From NCBI RefSeq assembly GCF_004000765.1, contig NZ_BILW01000002.1:248001-312000 (forward strand): a stretch of 64,000 nucleotides of DNA. The letters run 5' to 3'. Numbering within the stretch: position 1 is the first letter of the stretch; every line of letters starts with the position of its first letter. The position numbers were made by a program, and so were the translations under genes. This DNA is from Paenibacillus chondroitinus NBRC 15376. Its GTDB lineage: Bacteria; Bacillota; Bacilli; Paenibacillales; NBRC-103111. Below the pieces are notes generated by a model. That model saw only the letters and a list, made by a program, of their open reading frames with translations, searched no databases and was not told the DNA's origin. Shown piece after piece: positions 44,445-54,883 of this stretch.

Positions 44445-45488
44445 TTATTGAGCTACTGACTGCTGCGACAACAGCTGGCTGATTTCGCTGATTTTTACCG
44501 GACGCTGCAGCTCTCGCGAGAATTTCGCAGCCAGCGCAATCCGTTCTGCTTGCAGCCCGTCAAAGCCTTCAACCGGGAGGGCATGGCCCTTCACAAGGCT
44601 ATCGATGAACATTTGTGTCTCAAGGATATACGCTGCATTGTAGCGTTCCAAGAAGAAATGCAGCGGTTTATCCCGCATAATGCCTTCGGCTGTGGAAATC
44701 TCCGCCGTATTCGGGTGATCATTGGTCACAGCGACACTGCCTTTGGAACCGAATACTTCCACTCGCTGATCGTAACCGTACACAGCCTGGCGGCTGTTAT
44801 CGATGACGCCAAGCGCACCGTTTGCGAAACGAAGCGTCACAATCGCCGTATCAACATCGCCATGCTCAGCGAAAACCGGATTGATCAGCACATTCCCCTG
44901 TGCATATACCTCTTCCACTTCGCTGCCGGTTACGAACCTGGCCATATCAAAGTCGTGGATCATCATATCCATGAAAATGCCGCCGGACACTTTGATGTAA
45001 TCCGGATGCGGAGGATTCGGATCGCGCGATGTAATTTTCACGATGTGAGGATCTCCGATCGTTCCGTTCTGCACGTGCTCGCGCACACGTTTAAAGTTAT
45101 GATCGAACCGGCGGTTAAATCCGATTTGCAGCTGAACGCCGGCTTGACGCACCACTTCCAGCGCTTCTTCCGTTTGCGTAATGTCCATGGAAACCGGCTT
45201 CTCGCAGAAAATGTGTTTGCCGGCTTTCGCCGCTTGCTTAATCAAAGGTACGTGCGTATCCGTTGACGAGCAAATAAACACAGCGTCAATGTCGGGATTG
45301 GCGATTAGCACCTGGCTATCCTGTACGACTTGGTCGATGCCTCTTTCCGCTGCCCAAGCTGTAAGCTCCTCTCCGGCAAATAAATCACTCACCGCAACAA
45401 CTTCTACTTGCGGCAGTTTCAACAGATTATCGGTATGGATTTTTCCGATTCGTCCCGCTCCGATGATGCCAACTCTGATCTTCTTCAT
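44445..45488 (-). CDS. iolG: Inositol 2-dehydrogenase
   Basis: 347 residues. Rossmann motif [30 protein letters not shown] with the conserved Lys (about 97), and [17 protein letters not shown] with the catalytic Asp and His of inositol dehydrogenase. Oxidises myo-inositol to scyllo-inosose (2-keto-myo-inositol) with NAD. Assignment rests on these residues and its place in the operon. Start overlaps the iolJ stop by 4 bp (ATGA). Confidence 0.93.
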   Translation of the reverse strand: MKKIRVGIIGAGRIGKIHTDNLLKLPQVEVVAVSDLFAGEELTAWAAERGIDQVVQDSQVLIANPDIDAVFICSSTDTHVPLIKQAAKAGKHIFCEKPVSMDITQTEEALEVVRQAGVQLQIGFNRRFDHNFKRVREHVQNGTIGDPHIVKITSRDPNPPHPDYIKVSGGIFMDMMIHDFDMARFVTGSEVEEVYAQGNVLINPVFAEHGDVDTAIVTLRFANGALGVIDNSRQAVYGYDQRVEVFGSKGSVAVTNDHPNTAEISTAEGIMRDKPLHFFLERYNAAYILETQMFIDSLVKGHALPVEGFDGLQAERIALAAKFSRELQRPVKISEISQLLSQQSVAQ

Positions 45489-46363
45489 TGTGCATGTCCT
45501 CCCGCTTTTCCATCGCTGCCAAACAAACGAATTTTCGCCTTCACAGAAGCCTTGATCGCTTCCCGCGCCGGGATCAAATAATTGCGCGGATCGTAAGCTT
45601 CCGGATGCTCTTGCAAATAGCTGCGAATCGCTGCTGTACAGGCCGATTGGTTATCTGTATTGACATTGATTTTAGAAGTCCCCAAAGCAATCGCTTGCCG
45701 AATTTCGCTCTCCGGCAGGCCGCTGCCGCCGTGCAGAACAAGCGGCAAGCCCGTGATTCGCTGAATTTCGCCCATGCGGTCAAAGCCTAATTTCGGCTGC
45801 CCCCTGTAGGGCCCATGCACGGAACCTAACGCAGGTGCCAAGCAGTCAATCCCGGTCTCGTACACCAGCTTGACGCAATCCTCCGGCACGGCATACATCC
45901 CCTCGGCTTCGTCCACTACCAAGTCGTCCTCACGTCCCGTGATTCTTCCAAGCTCTGCTTCAACGGTTGCCCCAAGGACATGAGCCATCTGAGTGACCCG
46001 CTGCGTCACTTCAATGTTCGCCTCCAAAGTGTGGTGTGAAGCATCGATCATCACAGAGGTAAACCCGGCATGAATGGCCCGTACACACACCTCATACGTT
46101 GTGCCATGATCCAGGTGAAGAGCAACCGGCACCGTAATTCCGTAATGCTCGATGAGCGCATTGACCATTCCTACAATGCAGGGAAGCCCGCCCATGTAAG
46201 GAATATAAGGCTCGCTGACACCGAGAATGACGGGTGCCTTCTCTTCCTGGGCCGCTTGCAGAATTGCCTGAGTAAATTCCAGGTTGTTCAAATTAAACTG
46301 TCCAACGGCATACTGTTCTTCAAGGGCCTTTTGCAGCATGTCTTTCATCGAAACCAGCGCCAT
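45485..46363 (-). CDS. iolJ: 6-phospho-5-dehydro-2-deoxy-D-gluconate aldolase (class II)
   Basis: About 292 residues, class II fructose-bisphosphate-aldolase fold. [14 protein letters not shown] and [14 protein letters not shown] (zinc and substrate sites), [27 protein letters not shown] and [14 protein letters not shown] are in order. Cleaves DKG phosphate to dihydroxyacetone phosphate and malonic semialdehyde. The frame opens at GTG 46372, but AAGGAG sits 8 nt before ATG 46363. Operon position argues for IolJ over a general aldolase. Confidence 0.93.
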   Translation of the reverse strand: MALVSMKDMLQKALEEQYAVGQFNLNNLEFTQAILQAAQEEKAPVILGVSEPYIPYMGGLPCIVGMVNALIEHYGITVPVALHLDHGTTYEVCVRAIHAGFTSVMIDASHHTLEANIEVTQRVTQMAHVLGATVEAELGRITGREDDLVVDEAEGMYAVPEDCVKLVYETGIDCLAPALGSVHGPYRGQPKLGFDRMGEIQRITGLPLVLHGGSGLPESEIRQAIALGTSKINVNTDNQSACTAAIRSYLQEHPEAYDPRNYLIPAREAIKASVKAKIRLFGSDGKAGGHAQ

Positions 46364-46406
46364 ACCTTCCACTCCTTCTCTGTCTCCATCACGTTTTCTT
46401 CTTACA

Positions 46407-47852
46407 TTACCAGCGTGCGGTCACCATTTTCTTCCGTGTATAAAATTCAACGCCATCCGTGCCGTTCGCATGCAGATCTCCGTAGAAAGATTTCTTCCAT
46501 CCCGAGAAAGGGAAGAACGCCATTGGCGCAGGTACGCCAAGGTTGACACCAAGCATGCCGGCATCAATCGTATCCCGGAATTGTCTTACAGCGCTTCCGC
46601 TATCGGTGAAGATACAAGCGCCATTCGCAAAATCCGAACGATTGGCCAAATCAATCGCTTCTTCCAGAGAGTCTACCCGCACAATAGAAAGCACAGGAGC
46701 AAAAATTTCGTCTTTCCAAATTTTCATATCACATTGCACGTTGTCAAAAATCGTTGGTCCAACGAAATAGCCTTCACCGCCCGCAGCCGCATCTTTACGT
46801 CCATCGCGCAGCAGCAAAGCTCCCTCTTGCTCTCCGGTCTGAATATATTGCAGTGTGCGCTCCTTATGCGGCCCGCGAATGACAGGACCAAGGAAGATGC
46901 CTTCTTCGTTGCCGTTGCCGATCGTAATTTTATCCGCAGCTTCCACTAGCTTCTCTACGAGCTTATCGCCTACATCTCCCACAGCGACAACTACCGAACA
47001 AGCCATACAACGCTCGCCGGCAGAACCGAAGGAAGCATTAATAATTTCTTTCACCGCTAGGTCCAAATTCGCATCCGGCAGGACGATGGAATGGTTTTTG
47101 GCGCCAGCCAGCGCCTGCACGCGTTTCCCGTGCGCGGAAGCCGTTTTATACACATATTCTGCAACAGGCTGTGACCCTACGAACGAAACCGCCTTAATGT
47201 CTTTATGCTCCAAAATGCCGTTCACCACATCATGCGCGCCATGAACGATGTTGAGCACACCTTCCGGCAAGCCGGCTTCCATAAATAGCTCAGCCAGACG
47301 ATTAGCCAGCAGCGGCGTCCGCTCGGACGGCTTCAAAACAAACGTATTGCCGCAAGCAATCGCCAGCGGGAACATCCAGCAAGGCACCATCATCGGGAAG
47401 TTGAAAGGCGTGATGCCGCCAACAACGCCAACCGGATAGCGATACATGCCGGACTCGAGCCCCGTTGCGATATCCGGAAGCTGCTTGCCCATCATCAGAT
47501 TCGGCGCACCCGCTGCGAACTCGACGCATTCGATCCCGCGAAGCACTTCACCGTAAGCTTCCGTGTAGCTTTTGCCGTTTTCTTTGGTTACGAGGCGCGC
47601 CAGCTCTTCCCAATGATCAACCAGGAGCTGCTGGTACTTGAAAAGAACGCGGGCTCTGCGCGGAACAGGTGTAGCGCTCCATGTTTTAAAAGCAGCGTTT
47701 GCCGCTTGAACAGCTTGATTTACATCCTCTTTTGTTGAAAACGGCACATAAGCAATGATTTCTTCGGTTGCCGGATTCATCACGGCTTCGTTCTGCGTTG
47801 CAGCGGATTCTACCCATGCTCCGCCAATCAAGTTTTTCAATACTTGTGTCAT
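46407..47852 (-). CDS. iolA: Methylmalonate-semialdehyde dehydrogenase (acylating)
   Basis: 481 residues of the MMSDH type: [57 protein letters not shown] and the catalytic [17 protein letters not shown] (Cys about 284). CoA-dependent conversion of malonic semialdehyde to acetyl-CoA and CO2, the last step of inositol catabolism. Start at ATG 47852 after AAAGGGGA rather than the in-frame TTG at 47870. It lies about 42 bp from each neighbour in the operon. Confidence 0.95.
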   Translation of the reverse strand: MTQVLKNLIGGAWVESAATQNEAVMNPATEEIIAYVPFSTKEDVNQAVQAANAAFKTWSATPVPRRARVLFKYQQLLVDHWEELARLVTKENGKSYTEAYGEVLRGIECVEFAAGAPNLMMGKQLPDIATGLESGMYRYPVGVVGGITPFNFPMMVPCWMFPLAIACGNTFVLKPSERTPLLANRLAELFMEAGLPEGVLNIVHGAHDVVNGILEHKDIKAVSFVGSQPVAEYVYKTASAHGKRVQALAGAKNHSIVLPDANLDLAVKEIINASFGSAGERCMACSVVVAVGDVGDKLVEKLVEAADKITIGNGNEEGIFLGPVIRGPHKERTLQYIQTGEQEGALLLRDGRKDAAAGGEGYFVGPTIFDNVQCDMKIWKDEIFAPVLSIVRVDSLEEAIDLANRSDFANGACIFTDSGSAVRQFRDTIDAGMLGVNLGVPAPMAFFPFSGWKKSFYGDLHANGTDGVEFYTRKKMVTARW

Positions 47853-47894
47853 TGTGGTTTCCCCTTTCAAAATTGCCTGGTATCTAAATATCGC

Positions 47895-48905
47895 CTATGA
47901 GGCAGTAATTTCATTGCGATTGCAGCGCTCAATATAATCTTCTACTTGATTAACGGTAGGCATCGCATCCGAGCAGCTATGGCTGGAAATAACGATACAT
48001 GCGGCAGCGCTTCCGAATTCCATGCTTTTCTCAAGCGTCCAGCCTTGCATAACGCCATACAGGAATCCTGCAGCATAGGAATCACCCGCCCCGAAGGTTT
48101 TGACGACTTTGGCCGGGAAGCTTTTCGCCCGGTGCCCCTCATCATCCTGTGTATAAGCGATGGAGCCTTCTTTCCCATGCTTGATGATGACGATTTTCGC
48201 CGAATGGTTAAACCACTTGGAAGCCGTAACTTTATCGTCGGAGGACTCATTATTTTCGAAGCATTCCATCATATCGAACTCTTCACGCGTTCCGAGGATG
48301 ATGTCGCATTTTTCAGCGGCAAGATTGTAATAAACCGCCGTTTCTTCCGGTGATGTCCATGTATAAGGGCGATAATCCAGATCGAAAACGATGACGGCGC
48401 CGTGCTTTTTCGCATAATTCAATGCCTGGAATACGGCTTCTCGCGATGGGCTTTTGGCAAGCGCCGTCCCGGAAATTAGCAGCACTTTAGCCTGGCCGAT
48501 CAGCTCTTCTTGCACCTCGTTAGGCGTCAATTTCAGGTCGGCTGCGTTGTCACGGTACATCAGAATGCTGCAATCGGTAGGACTTTTAATCTCTGTAAAA
48601 GCAAGCCCCGTCACCGCTCCGGTTGTATCCGTTACAACACCGGCGGTGTCAATCTTGTTGCGCTGTAAATAATCGGTAATAAATCGGCCCATTTGATCGT
48701 TGGCCACTTTCCCGATGAAAGCCGTATTCAGACCTAAACGCGACATTCCAATCGTGATATTCGCAGGCGATCCGCCGACATATTTCGTAAACGTCATCGT
48801 TTCTTCCATGGGGCGATGAATTTCATTCGCATTCAAATCGATGCACAAGCGTCCAATAGCTACAAAATCAAGCGGCTTATTCGTCGGAAAAGATACATAA
48901 GTCAT
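47895..48905 (-). CDS. iolC: 5-dehydro-2-deoxygluconokinase
   Basis: 336 residues, PfkB/ribokinase family. N-terminal DFVAIGRLCIDLNANEI, GGSPANITIGMSRLG (first PfkB signature) and C-terminal TFGAGDSYAAGFLYG (second signature with catalytic Asp). Phosphorylates DKG. The frame is open to 49025 inside iolE, but the domain and a ribosome binding site place the start at ATG 48905, 7 bp after the iolE stop. Confidence 0.95.
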   Translation of the reverse strand: MTYVSFPTNKPLDFVAIGRLCIDLNANEIHRPMEETMTFTKYVGGSPANITIGMSRLGLNTAFIGKVANDQMGRFITDYLQRNKIDTAGVVTDTTGAVTGLAFTEIKSPTDCSILMYRDNAADLKLTPNEVQEELIGQAKVLLISGTALAKSPSREAVFQALNYAKKHGAVIVFDLDYRPYTWTSPEETAVYYNLAAEKCDIILGTREEFDMMECFENNESSDDKVTASKWFNHSAKIVIIKHGKEGSIAYTQDDEGHRAKSFPAKVVKTFGAGDSYAAGFLYGVMQGWTLEKSMEFGSAAACIVISSHSCSDAMPTVNQVEDYIERCNRNEITAS

Positions 48906-48912
48906 GGCTTCT

Positions 48913-49821
48913 CTACCTGCTTTCTTGGGATATGAACGTTTGGATAAAATCAAGTGATTTCTTCGCGTATTCGTATGCTGGATGTTCAGCGGGATCTTGC
49001 TCGCCTTCGAGCATCGCCCAACCACTGTAGTTGCGCTCTAGCAGCTCCCTGAAAATCGGGGCAAAATCCAGACATCCGTCACCCGGTACCGTGAACACGC
49101 CTTGCCGAATGCAAGTCACGAAATCGGCGTTCGACGCGCGAGCTTGGTCGAGTATTTCTTGCCGAATGTCCTTTAAATGAATATATGCGATACGATCGTA
49201 ATGCTTACGCAAAACTGCAAGCGGGTCGGCTCCGCCATAATACGCGTGGCCTGTATCAAACAATAAATACACCAGATTCGGATCGGTCAGCTCCATTAAG
49301 CGATCGATTTCTTCCGGCTGTTCGACAGCCGTTCCACCGTGATGATGATACGTCAGTTTGAGACCGTACTCCTGAGCGATGGCTCCGGCTGCATTCAGAC
49401 CTTCTGCCAGCGAATGCCAGGCTGCTTCATCGAAACGCAGCACTTCCTTCTCGTTAGGCGTACGCCGCGGATCAAAGTGCAGGGAACCTCCCACTTCGCA
49501 CGTGGAGATGACGGTGCTTCCCATCTCATGAAGAAACTCCACATGTTTGCGGTACGCTTCAAGTTCCGCCTCGCGGTAAGCCGGGTCGGAAAAAAGCACC
49601 GATTTCCACTGCGATGTCAGCTGAATGCCGCGCTTCGCAAGCTCAGCCTTTAGAACGGTCGGATCTGTCGGATATTTCCGTCCCATCTCGGTTCCCGTCA
49701 ACCCTAAAGCCTGGATGTCGTCAACAATTTGCTCAAATGTAGTATCAGCGCCGTGCTCTTTCACATCTTCGCCAACCCAGTTAATTGGATGTATGCCAAG
49801 TTTAAAAGGTTGTTTTCCCAT
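48913..49821 (-). CDS. iolE: Myo-inosose-2 dehydratase
   Basis: 302 residues, TIM barrel of the AP-endonuclease/xylose-isomerase superfamily: GIHPINWVGEDVKEHGAD at the N-terminus (typical IolE opening), YGLKLTYHHHGGTAVE, LLFDTGHAYYGGADPL, YIHLKDIRQEIL and PGDGCLDFAPIFR. Dehydrates scyllo-inosose to 3D-trihydroxycyclohexane-1,2-dione. It lies 18 bp after iolD. Confidence 0.95.
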   Translation of the reverse strand: MGKQPFKLGIHPINWVGEDVKEHGADTTFEQIVDDIQALGLTGTEMGRKYPTDPTVLKAELAKRGIQLTSQWKSVLFSDPAYREAELEAYRKHVEFLHEMGSTVISTCEVGGSLHFDPRRTPNEKEVLRFDEAAWHSLAEGLNAAGAIAQEYGLKLTYHHHGGTAVEQPEEIDRLMELTDPNLVYLLFDTGHAYYGGADPLAVLRKHYDRIAYIHLKDIRQEILDQARASNADFVTCIRQGVFTVPGDGCLDFAPIFRELLERNYSGWAMLEGEQDPAEHPAYEYAKKSLDFIQTFISQESR

Positions 49822-49839
49822 GCAGCGTATCCCCTCTCG

Positions 49840-51705
49840 CTAAATAATCGTGACCGCCTGAATGCGGGCCTTCATGTTTTCGTGCGCTTGAACCACCTTG
49901 CTTGAGACGGAAACCTCTGGTACGCCCACATTCCACCAGGATTCATACCCATCGGTATTCGTGCCTGGAACAACAGAAATTTCAATGAGTGTAGTTACAC
50001 TCTCCTGTTTGGCCTGCTGCAGCGCTGTCTGAAGCTCCTCAGCCGTATTTGCCTTATAAGCCTTAGCCCCCAAACTGCGAGCATGCGCGGCAAAATCAAT
50101 AGGCATATAGGCACCCGTCAAACCGCCTGTTGCTTCGGTGCGGTAGCGGAATTCGTTACCGAAACCATCACTGCCTTGGCTTCTTTGAAGGTTATGAATA
50201 CATTGAAAGCCGTGGTTGTCAAATAGCAAAACCGTAATTTTGCGTCCTTCTTGCAAGCTGGTGACCATCTCGGAATGCATCATCAGGTAACTGCCGTCGC
50301 CTACCATGGCGTATACGTCACGTTCAGGTTCTGCCAGGGCAGCCCCGAAGGCTCCGGCAATTTCGTACCCCATACAGGAGAAGCCATACTCCATGTGATA
50401 GGTTTTGGGCTCCACCGGCCGCCACAATCGATGCAAATCACCCGGCAGGCTGCCTGCCGCACAAACGATCACCGAGGATGGGTCAATTGCCGCGTTAATG
50501 ACACCCAATGCACGCGTTTGTGCCAGTCCAGCCTCATGCTCAGCTGCGTATAAGCGGTCCACTTCAGCTATCCATTGCTGTCTGAGCCCGTCAATTTCCC
50601 CGCTTTCGTATGCGGTTCTATAAGCAAACTGTGTAAGCGCTTCCTTCAAGGCGATAAGACCTTCTCTCGCATCTGCGGTAATCCCCACGCCATTTAACTT
50701 CGCCGCATCAAATCCGCTGACATTAATGTTGACGAACTGCACGTCAGGATGCGTAAAAGCCGATTTCGACGATGTTGTAAAATCGGAATATCGCGTTCCG
50801 ACGCCGATAATGACGTCCGCCTCTTGCGCGAGCCGGTTGGCTGCCAGCGACCCTGTGACGCCGATTGCACCGACCTGCAGCGGATGGTTCCAAGGCAGCG
50901 CGCTTTTGCCGGCTTGCGTTTCGGCTACGGGAATGCCGAAAGCTTCGGCGAACGCAGCAAGCTCCTGCGAAGCGGAAGCGTACAGCACGCCTCCGCCGGC
51001 GATGATGAGCGGCTTGCGCTTGCCTTTCAGCAGCTCCGCTGCACGTTTGATCGCGCCCTCTGCGGCTGGCCGACGATCGATATAATGGACTTTCTTATCA
51101 AAGAAAGCTAAAGGATAATCATAGGCCTCCGCCTGTACATCCTGCGGCAGAGCCAAAGTGACTGCTCCGGTCTCAGCCGGATCTGTTAAAACACGGATAG
51201 CCTGAACGGCAGCTGTCATCAATTGTTCCGGTCTGACGATCCGGTCCCAATATTTGCTTACTGTTTTGAAAGCATCCGTAGCCGATATGGTGTAATCCTG
51301 AATAGATTCCAATTGCTGCAGCACGGGGTCTGGCTGTCTGGAGGCAAAGTTGTCTCCGGGCAGCAGCAGCACCGGAATGCGGTTAACCGTCGCTGTTGCT
51401 GCGGCTGTGACCATATTCAACGCACCCGGGCCGATCGAGCTCGTGCAGGCATAGATTTGCTGCCGATTCCGCTGTTTGGCGAAAGCGATTGCAGAATGTA
51501 CCATGCCTTGTTCATTTTTACCTTGCCGATAAGTAAGACTGCCCGCGCTTCGTTCCAACGCTTCGCCGATGCCCGTCACGTTGCCATGCCCAAAAATACC
51601 GAAAACACCTTCAACAAACTTCTGCTCTCTACCATCAACCGATATGTACTGACTGTCCAAGAATCGAAGCAAAGCCTGTGCCATCGTTAAACGGATTGTG
51701 CTCAT
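49840..51705 (-). CDS. iolD: 3D-(3,5/4)-trihydroxycyclohexane-1,2-dione acylhydrolase
   Basis: 621 residues, thiamine-diphosphate enzyme. [16 protein letters not shown] near 30-45, the TPP-binding Glu region [40 protein letters not shown] and the C-terminal [16 protein letters not shown] (GDG metal-binding motif) followed by [14 protein letters not shown]. It hydrolytically opens the cyclohexane-dione ring to 5-deoxyglucuronate. First gene of the operon, behind the promoter and three operators at 51737-51830. Confidence 0.96.
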   Translation of the reverse strand: MSTIRLTMAQALLRFLDSQYISVDGREQKFVEGVFGIFGHGNVTGIGEALERSAGSLTYRQGKNEQGMVHSAIAFAKQRNRQQIYACTSSIGPGALNMVTAAATATVNRIPVLLLPGDNFASRQPDPVLQQLESIQDYTISATDAFKTVSKYWDRIVRPEQLMTAAVQAIRVLTDPAETGAVTLALPQDVQAEAYDYPLAFFDKKVHYIDRRPAAEGAIKRAAELLKGKRKPLIIAGGGVLYASASQELAAFAEAFGIPVAETQAGKSALPWNHPLQVGAIGVTGSLAANRLAQEADVIIGVGTRYSDFTTSSKSAFTHPDVQFVNINVSGFDAAKLNGVGITADAREGLIALKEALTQFAYRTAYESGEIDGLRQQWIAEVDRLYAAEHEAGLAQTRALGVINAAIDPSSVIVCAAGSLPGDLHRLWRPVEPKTYHMEYGFSCMGYEIAGAFGAALAEPERDVYAMVGDGSYLMMHSEMVTSLQEGRKITVLLFDNHGFQCIHNLQRSQGSDGFGNEFRYRTEATGGLTGAYMPIDFAAHARSLGAKAYKANTAEELQTALQQAKQESVTTLIEISVVPGTNTDGYESWWNVGVPEVSVSSKVVQAHENMKARIQAVTII

Positions 51706-51736
51706 GGGTATCTCGATCTCCTTTGCTATCCCGAGG

Positions 51737-51799
51737 GATTAAGCGCTTAATCTCTCCTGTTTTAAGCACTTAATCCTCATCGAGGTTAAGCGCTTAATT
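51737..51799. promoter_or_regulatory. Three LacI-type operators upstream of iolD
   Basis: GATTAAGCGCTTAATC (51737-51752, perfect palindrome), TTTTAAGCACTTAATC (51760-51775) and GGTTAAGCGCTTAATT (51784-51799). Steps of 23 and 24 bp, close to two helical turns, place them on one face of the DNA. They lie between the predicted -10 box and the iolD start, which suits repression by blocking initiation and elongation. The likely ligand is the LacI-family protein encoded at the end of the same operon; CcpA or a paralogue is the alternative, since the core is cre-like. Confidence 0.85.
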
Positions 51800-51801
51800 T
51801 G

Positions 51802-51830
51802 ATATTACTACAGGATTTCAAATGCTTCAA
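51802..51830 (-). promoter_or_regulatory. Sigma-A promoter of the iol operon
   Basis: On the minus strand TTGAAG (51830-51825), 17 bp spacer, TAATAT (51807-51802). The third operator begins 3 bp downstream of the -10 box, covering the expected transcription start. Confidence 0.75.
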
Positions 51831-51927
51831 CAATTATTTTCCAACGTCATTTTTACAGCTAAAAAAAGTCTAATTGTCTCCATGAGAAAATAAGTTTTTA
51901 CATATATATTCAAGCTATGGAGAAGCG

Positions 51928-52432
51928 ATGATGAAGTTCATTTCCGATAAAAGGTTCAGGAACATTCTACTTTTTCATTCCTTGCAACTAGCTGCGGGTG
52001 GGTAGGTCGGCTTGTCGATTTGAAAACAGACACGGATGCCAACGGCAGCCTGGGACAGCTCATCTGGATTGTCACCCCGCTTTCTAATTGGCCATGGCAC
52101 ACTGTTGGATACAACACCCTTGTCTCCCCTATTTTTCTCTGCGGTTGGAATGGCGATCTTGCCCAGCTTCATTTACATGGAGAGGCGTCGTCATCTTGTC
52201 CGTTGTATATGGCGAAATACGGCTGTTGACGAATAGTGTCTGACCAGCCGTAGTCATGCATACCATAGGTAATGCTTTTTTCGATACTTTAATTTTTAAA
52301 AAATTTATCGTAATTCAAGAGGGTTATTCATTTCTGATGATGCCAAGTCCCGATGGAGTGTTTAGCATGGTGATTACGGGATTAATTGGATTATGGTTAT
52401 ACAAAATCAGGGTCAAATCAATGCGTAGCTGA
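51928..52432 (+). pseudogene. Possible decayed membrane-protein gene
   Basis: A start ATGATGAAGTTC at 51928 with GGAG 5 nt upstream opens a frame of 25 codons (FISDKRFRNILLFHSLQLAA) that stops at 52003. Further on, an ATG at 52256 opens a 58-codon frame ending at 52432 (TLIFKKFIVIQEGYSFLMMP, then GVFSMVITGLIGLWLYKIR), which looks like the last membrane helix of a transporter-like protein. Between them the frames are broken. The opening resembles MFS transporters and the end is unassigned, so this may be one deleted gene or two unrelated fragments. The 3' end overlaps the convergent gene by about 20 bp. Confidence 0.35.
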
Positions 52433-53291
52433 CAAACGCCAGCTTGCTGCTATCCGGAGACCAAGAGTTGACATTAATCGTGCCTTGTCCTCCAAACAGT
52501 TGAACCAGTGTTCTAGCTTCGCCGCCACCGCTTGGCATCAAGCGTATTTCCACCTGCTTGTTCGGGGGATGATCGCCGGGTTCAACATCGCCTTTTTTGT
52601 AAGAGATATAAGCAACAAGCTCGCCGTCGGGGGACACATGCGGAAACCAGTTGTTACTTTCATCAAACGTCATCTGCGTCTGCTCGCTGCCATCTACGTT
52701 CATGCGCCATACTTGCATCAGACCCGATCGCACGGAATTAAACCAGATATGCTTGCCATCCGGCGAATATTCAGGACCGTCATTCAGACCCGGACTATCC
52801 GTTAGCTGTCTTTCCACACCACCGGCAGCAGGAATTGTATAAATGTCATATTGTCCGTTCCGTTCTGCACAGTAGGCTAGCTCACTGCCGTCTGGTGACC
52901 ACCCGTGCAAATAACTCGGCGCCATAGGGGTAACGAGAACCGGATGTCCTTCCTCCAGCGGTACGATGTAAATGCGAGACTGGCCGTCTTCCTGCGTATG
53001 ATGACTTACGGCAATTTGCGTTTGATCGGGCGATAGCACGTGATCGTTATTACAATGATCAATGTATCCCGAATCAATTAACGTGCTTTCACTTTCCAAG
53101 ATATCAAAAGAATAGAGGCGGCCCAAACTATTATAAATGAGTCGGTTACCGTCACTCGTCCAATTCGGAGCTTCGATCAGGTAATCGTAATAAGCCAGCT
53201 GCGTGCGCTCACCCGTATAGATATCGACGACTTCAAGGATGCTCCTCACGTTGCGGCCTTTATTCGTCAGCGGTTCTTTTAATGTATTCAT
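52413..53291 (-). CDS. TolB-like PD40 beta-propeller protein
   Basis: 292 residues, no signal peptide, so cytoplasmic. At least four PD40/TolB-type blades: [54 protein letters not shown] and [19 protein letters not shown], then [16 protein letters not shown]. Similar propellers occur in oligogalacturonate lyases and as scaffolds; no catalytic residues can be assigned. Start at ATG 53291 with GGAGGAAA; the longer frame to 53327 lacks a site. It is separated from fdhA by a terminator, so it is probably its own unit. Confidence 0.85.
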   Translation of the reverse strand: MNTLKEPLTNKGRNVRSILEVVDIYTGERTQLAYYDYLIEAPNWTSDGNRLIYNSLGRLYSFDILESESTLIDSGYIDHCNNDHVLSPDQTQIAVSHHTQEDGQSRIYIVPLEEGHPVLVTPMAPSYLHGWSPDGSELAYCAERNGQYDIYTIPAAGGVERQLTDSPGLNDGPEYSPDGKHIWFNSVRSGLMQVWRMNVDGSEQTQMTFDESNNWFPHVSPDGELVAYISYKKGDVEPGDHPPNKQVEIRLMPSGGGEARTLVQLFGGQGTINVNSWSPDSSKLAFVSYALI

Positions 53292-53381
53292 TTGCTTTCC
53301 TCCGTAGTCTATAGGATGCAACTTCATCTCTTAAATACTTCGATGTTGGCACGTTTAAACCTGCCTGATTTTCCGCAGCCC

Positions 53382-53420
53382 AAAAAGACATCCCCAGTCC
53401 AACGACTGAGGATGTCTTAA
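53382..53420 (-). terminator. Rho-independent terminator after fdhA
   Basis: On the minus strand AAGACATCCTCAGTC pairs with GACTGGGGATGTCTT around GTTG, followed by TTT. A strong 15-bp stem with one G-U. Confidence 0.9.
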
Positions 53421-53430
53421 CCAAAACCTT

Positions 53431-54645
53431 CTATCTCACAAGCCCATGCGGATCGATCACGAATTTCCGTGAAACTCCGCGATCGAATTCCTGATACGCG
53501 CTATGCGCATCCTCTAAAGAGATTTTCGTCGCGTTCACTGCTTTCGCGATTTGCGCGCGACCGCTGAGGATCGCCATCATCAAGTCACGATGGTATTTCA
53601 TGACCGGCGTTTGGCCGGTGACAAACGTATGCGATTTGGCCCAGCCAAGCCCAAACCGGATTTTTAGCGTACCGATTTTGGAGTCCTCATCTACAGCACC
53701 AGGATCGCCTGTCACATATAACCCTGGAATACCCAGACTGCCGCCCGCACGCGTAACCTCCATGATGGAATTGAGCACAGTCGCCGGCGCCTCGCCATGC
53801 GCCTTGCCATGTCCGTGGGCTTCGAAGCCGACACAGTCAATCGCGCAATCCACTTCCGGTGTGCCCAAAATTTGCTCGATCTGCTCGGCCAAATTGGCAT
53901 GCTCACGCAAATTGACGGTCTCGCAGCCGAAGCTTTTCGCTTGAGCTAACCGTTCGGCGTTCAAATCGCCGACAATAACGACCGCTGCGCCCAGCAGTTG
54001 TGCGGAATGCGCTGCCGCCAAACCGACTGGACCCGCACCGGCAACGTATACGGTCGAGCCAGGACGGACACCGGCGCTAACTGCACCATGGTAGCCCGTT
54101 GGAAAAATATCGGATAACATCGTTAGATCCAGAATTTTTTCCATCGCTTGCGCTTTGTCTGGAAATTTCAGCAGTTGAAAATCTGCATAGGGCACCATGA
54201 CGTATTCGGACTGACCGCCTACCCAACCGCCCATATCCACATAGCCATAAGCAGAGCCTGGACGATCCGGATTCACATTCAGACATACATTCGTATGGCG
54301 CTCTTTGCAATTGCGGCAGCGTCCGCAGGCAATATTGAACGGAACAGAGACCAGGTCCCCTTTTTGGATAAATTCCACATCCCGACCAACCTCAATAACT
54401 TCACCCGTGATTTCATGTCCCAAAATAAGCCCTGACGGCGCTGTCGTTCTGCCCCTGACCATATGCTGGTCGCTGCCGCAAATGTTCGTCGTGACAACTT
54501 TCAGAATGACGCCATGTTCACATTTACGTCCAACGTTCAACGGATTCACGCCCGGACCATCGCGTAAAATCAGATCCGGATAAGCCGTATCCCGGATTTC
54601 AACACTGCCTGGTTTGTTGTAAACGACCGCTCTGTTTCCTGTCAT
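53431..54645 (-). CDS. fdhA: Glutathione-independent formaldehyde dehydrogenase
   Basis: 404 residues, zinc-dependent medium-chain dehydrogenase. Specific FdhA features: TTNICGSDQHMVRGRTTAP near residues 51-69 (catalytic zinc Cys), LGHEITGEVIEVG, CGRCRNCKERHTNVC (structural zinc cysteines), YGYVDMGGWVGGQSEYV, VAGAGPVGLAAAHSAQLLGA (NAD site) and FGLGWAKSHTFVTGQTPVM. It closely follows the Pseudomonas putida enzyme, which oxidises formaldehyde with a tightly bound NAD and can dismute aldehydes. Here it would handle formaldehyde released by the MocD/MocE-like oxygenase encoded upstream on the same strand. A separate promoter with a cre-like site lies in the 238-bp gap upstream. Confidence 0.9.
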   Translation of the reverse strand: MTGNRAVVYNKPGSVEIRDTAYPDLILRDGPGVNPLNVGRKCEHGVILKVVTTNICGSDQHMVRGRTTAPSGLILGHEITGEVIEVGRDVEFIQKGDLVSVPFNIACGRCRNCKERHTNVCLNVNPDRPGSAYGYVDMGGWVGGQSEYVMVPYADFQLLKFPDKAQAMEKILDLTMLSDIFPTGYHGAVSAGVRPGSTVYVAGAGPVGLAAAHSAQLLGAAVVIVGDLNAERLAQAKSFGCETVNLREHANLAEQIEQILGTPEVDCAIDCVGFEAHGHGKAHGEAPATVLNSIMEVTRAGGSLGIPGLYVTGDPGAVDEDSKIGTLKIRFGLGWAKSHTFVTGQTPVMKYHRDLMMAILSGRAQIAKAVNATKISLEDAHSAYQEFDRGVSRKFVIDPHGLVR

Positions 54646-54715
54646 CTTCGTATTCCTCCCAAAATTGAAATGTCACTTTCGTCATTCGAACATCCGTGGA
54701 ACATTCATCATTTTT

Positions 54716-54744
54716 TGCATAGGGGAAACGCTTTCATTTCACAA
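54716..54744 (-). promoter_or_regulatory. fdhA promoter with embedded cre-like site
   Basis: Minus-strand TTGTGA (54744-54739), 17 bp, TATGCA (54721-54716). Within the spacer lies the cre-like sequence TGAAAGCGTTTCCC (54736-54723), two mismatches from TGWAARCGYTTWCW. Placement between the boxes would give CcpA-type catabolite repression. Confidence 0.5.
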
Positions 54745-54883
54745 ATGTATAAATAGGCTGACCAAACTCCCATTCCATCTATTTCCATTATATGAGACAA
54801 GCCCAGTGAAGTATACCGCATCGCGCAACAAAGTTGTATCCACACTTACATCTGCTCCTTCTGTAGGCATTTTGTCCATAAAT

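Noticed and set aside
44550-45266. Plus-strand open frame of about 238 codons opposite iolG
   Set aside because: Antisense shadow of iolG with His/Arg-rich composition and no start signal.
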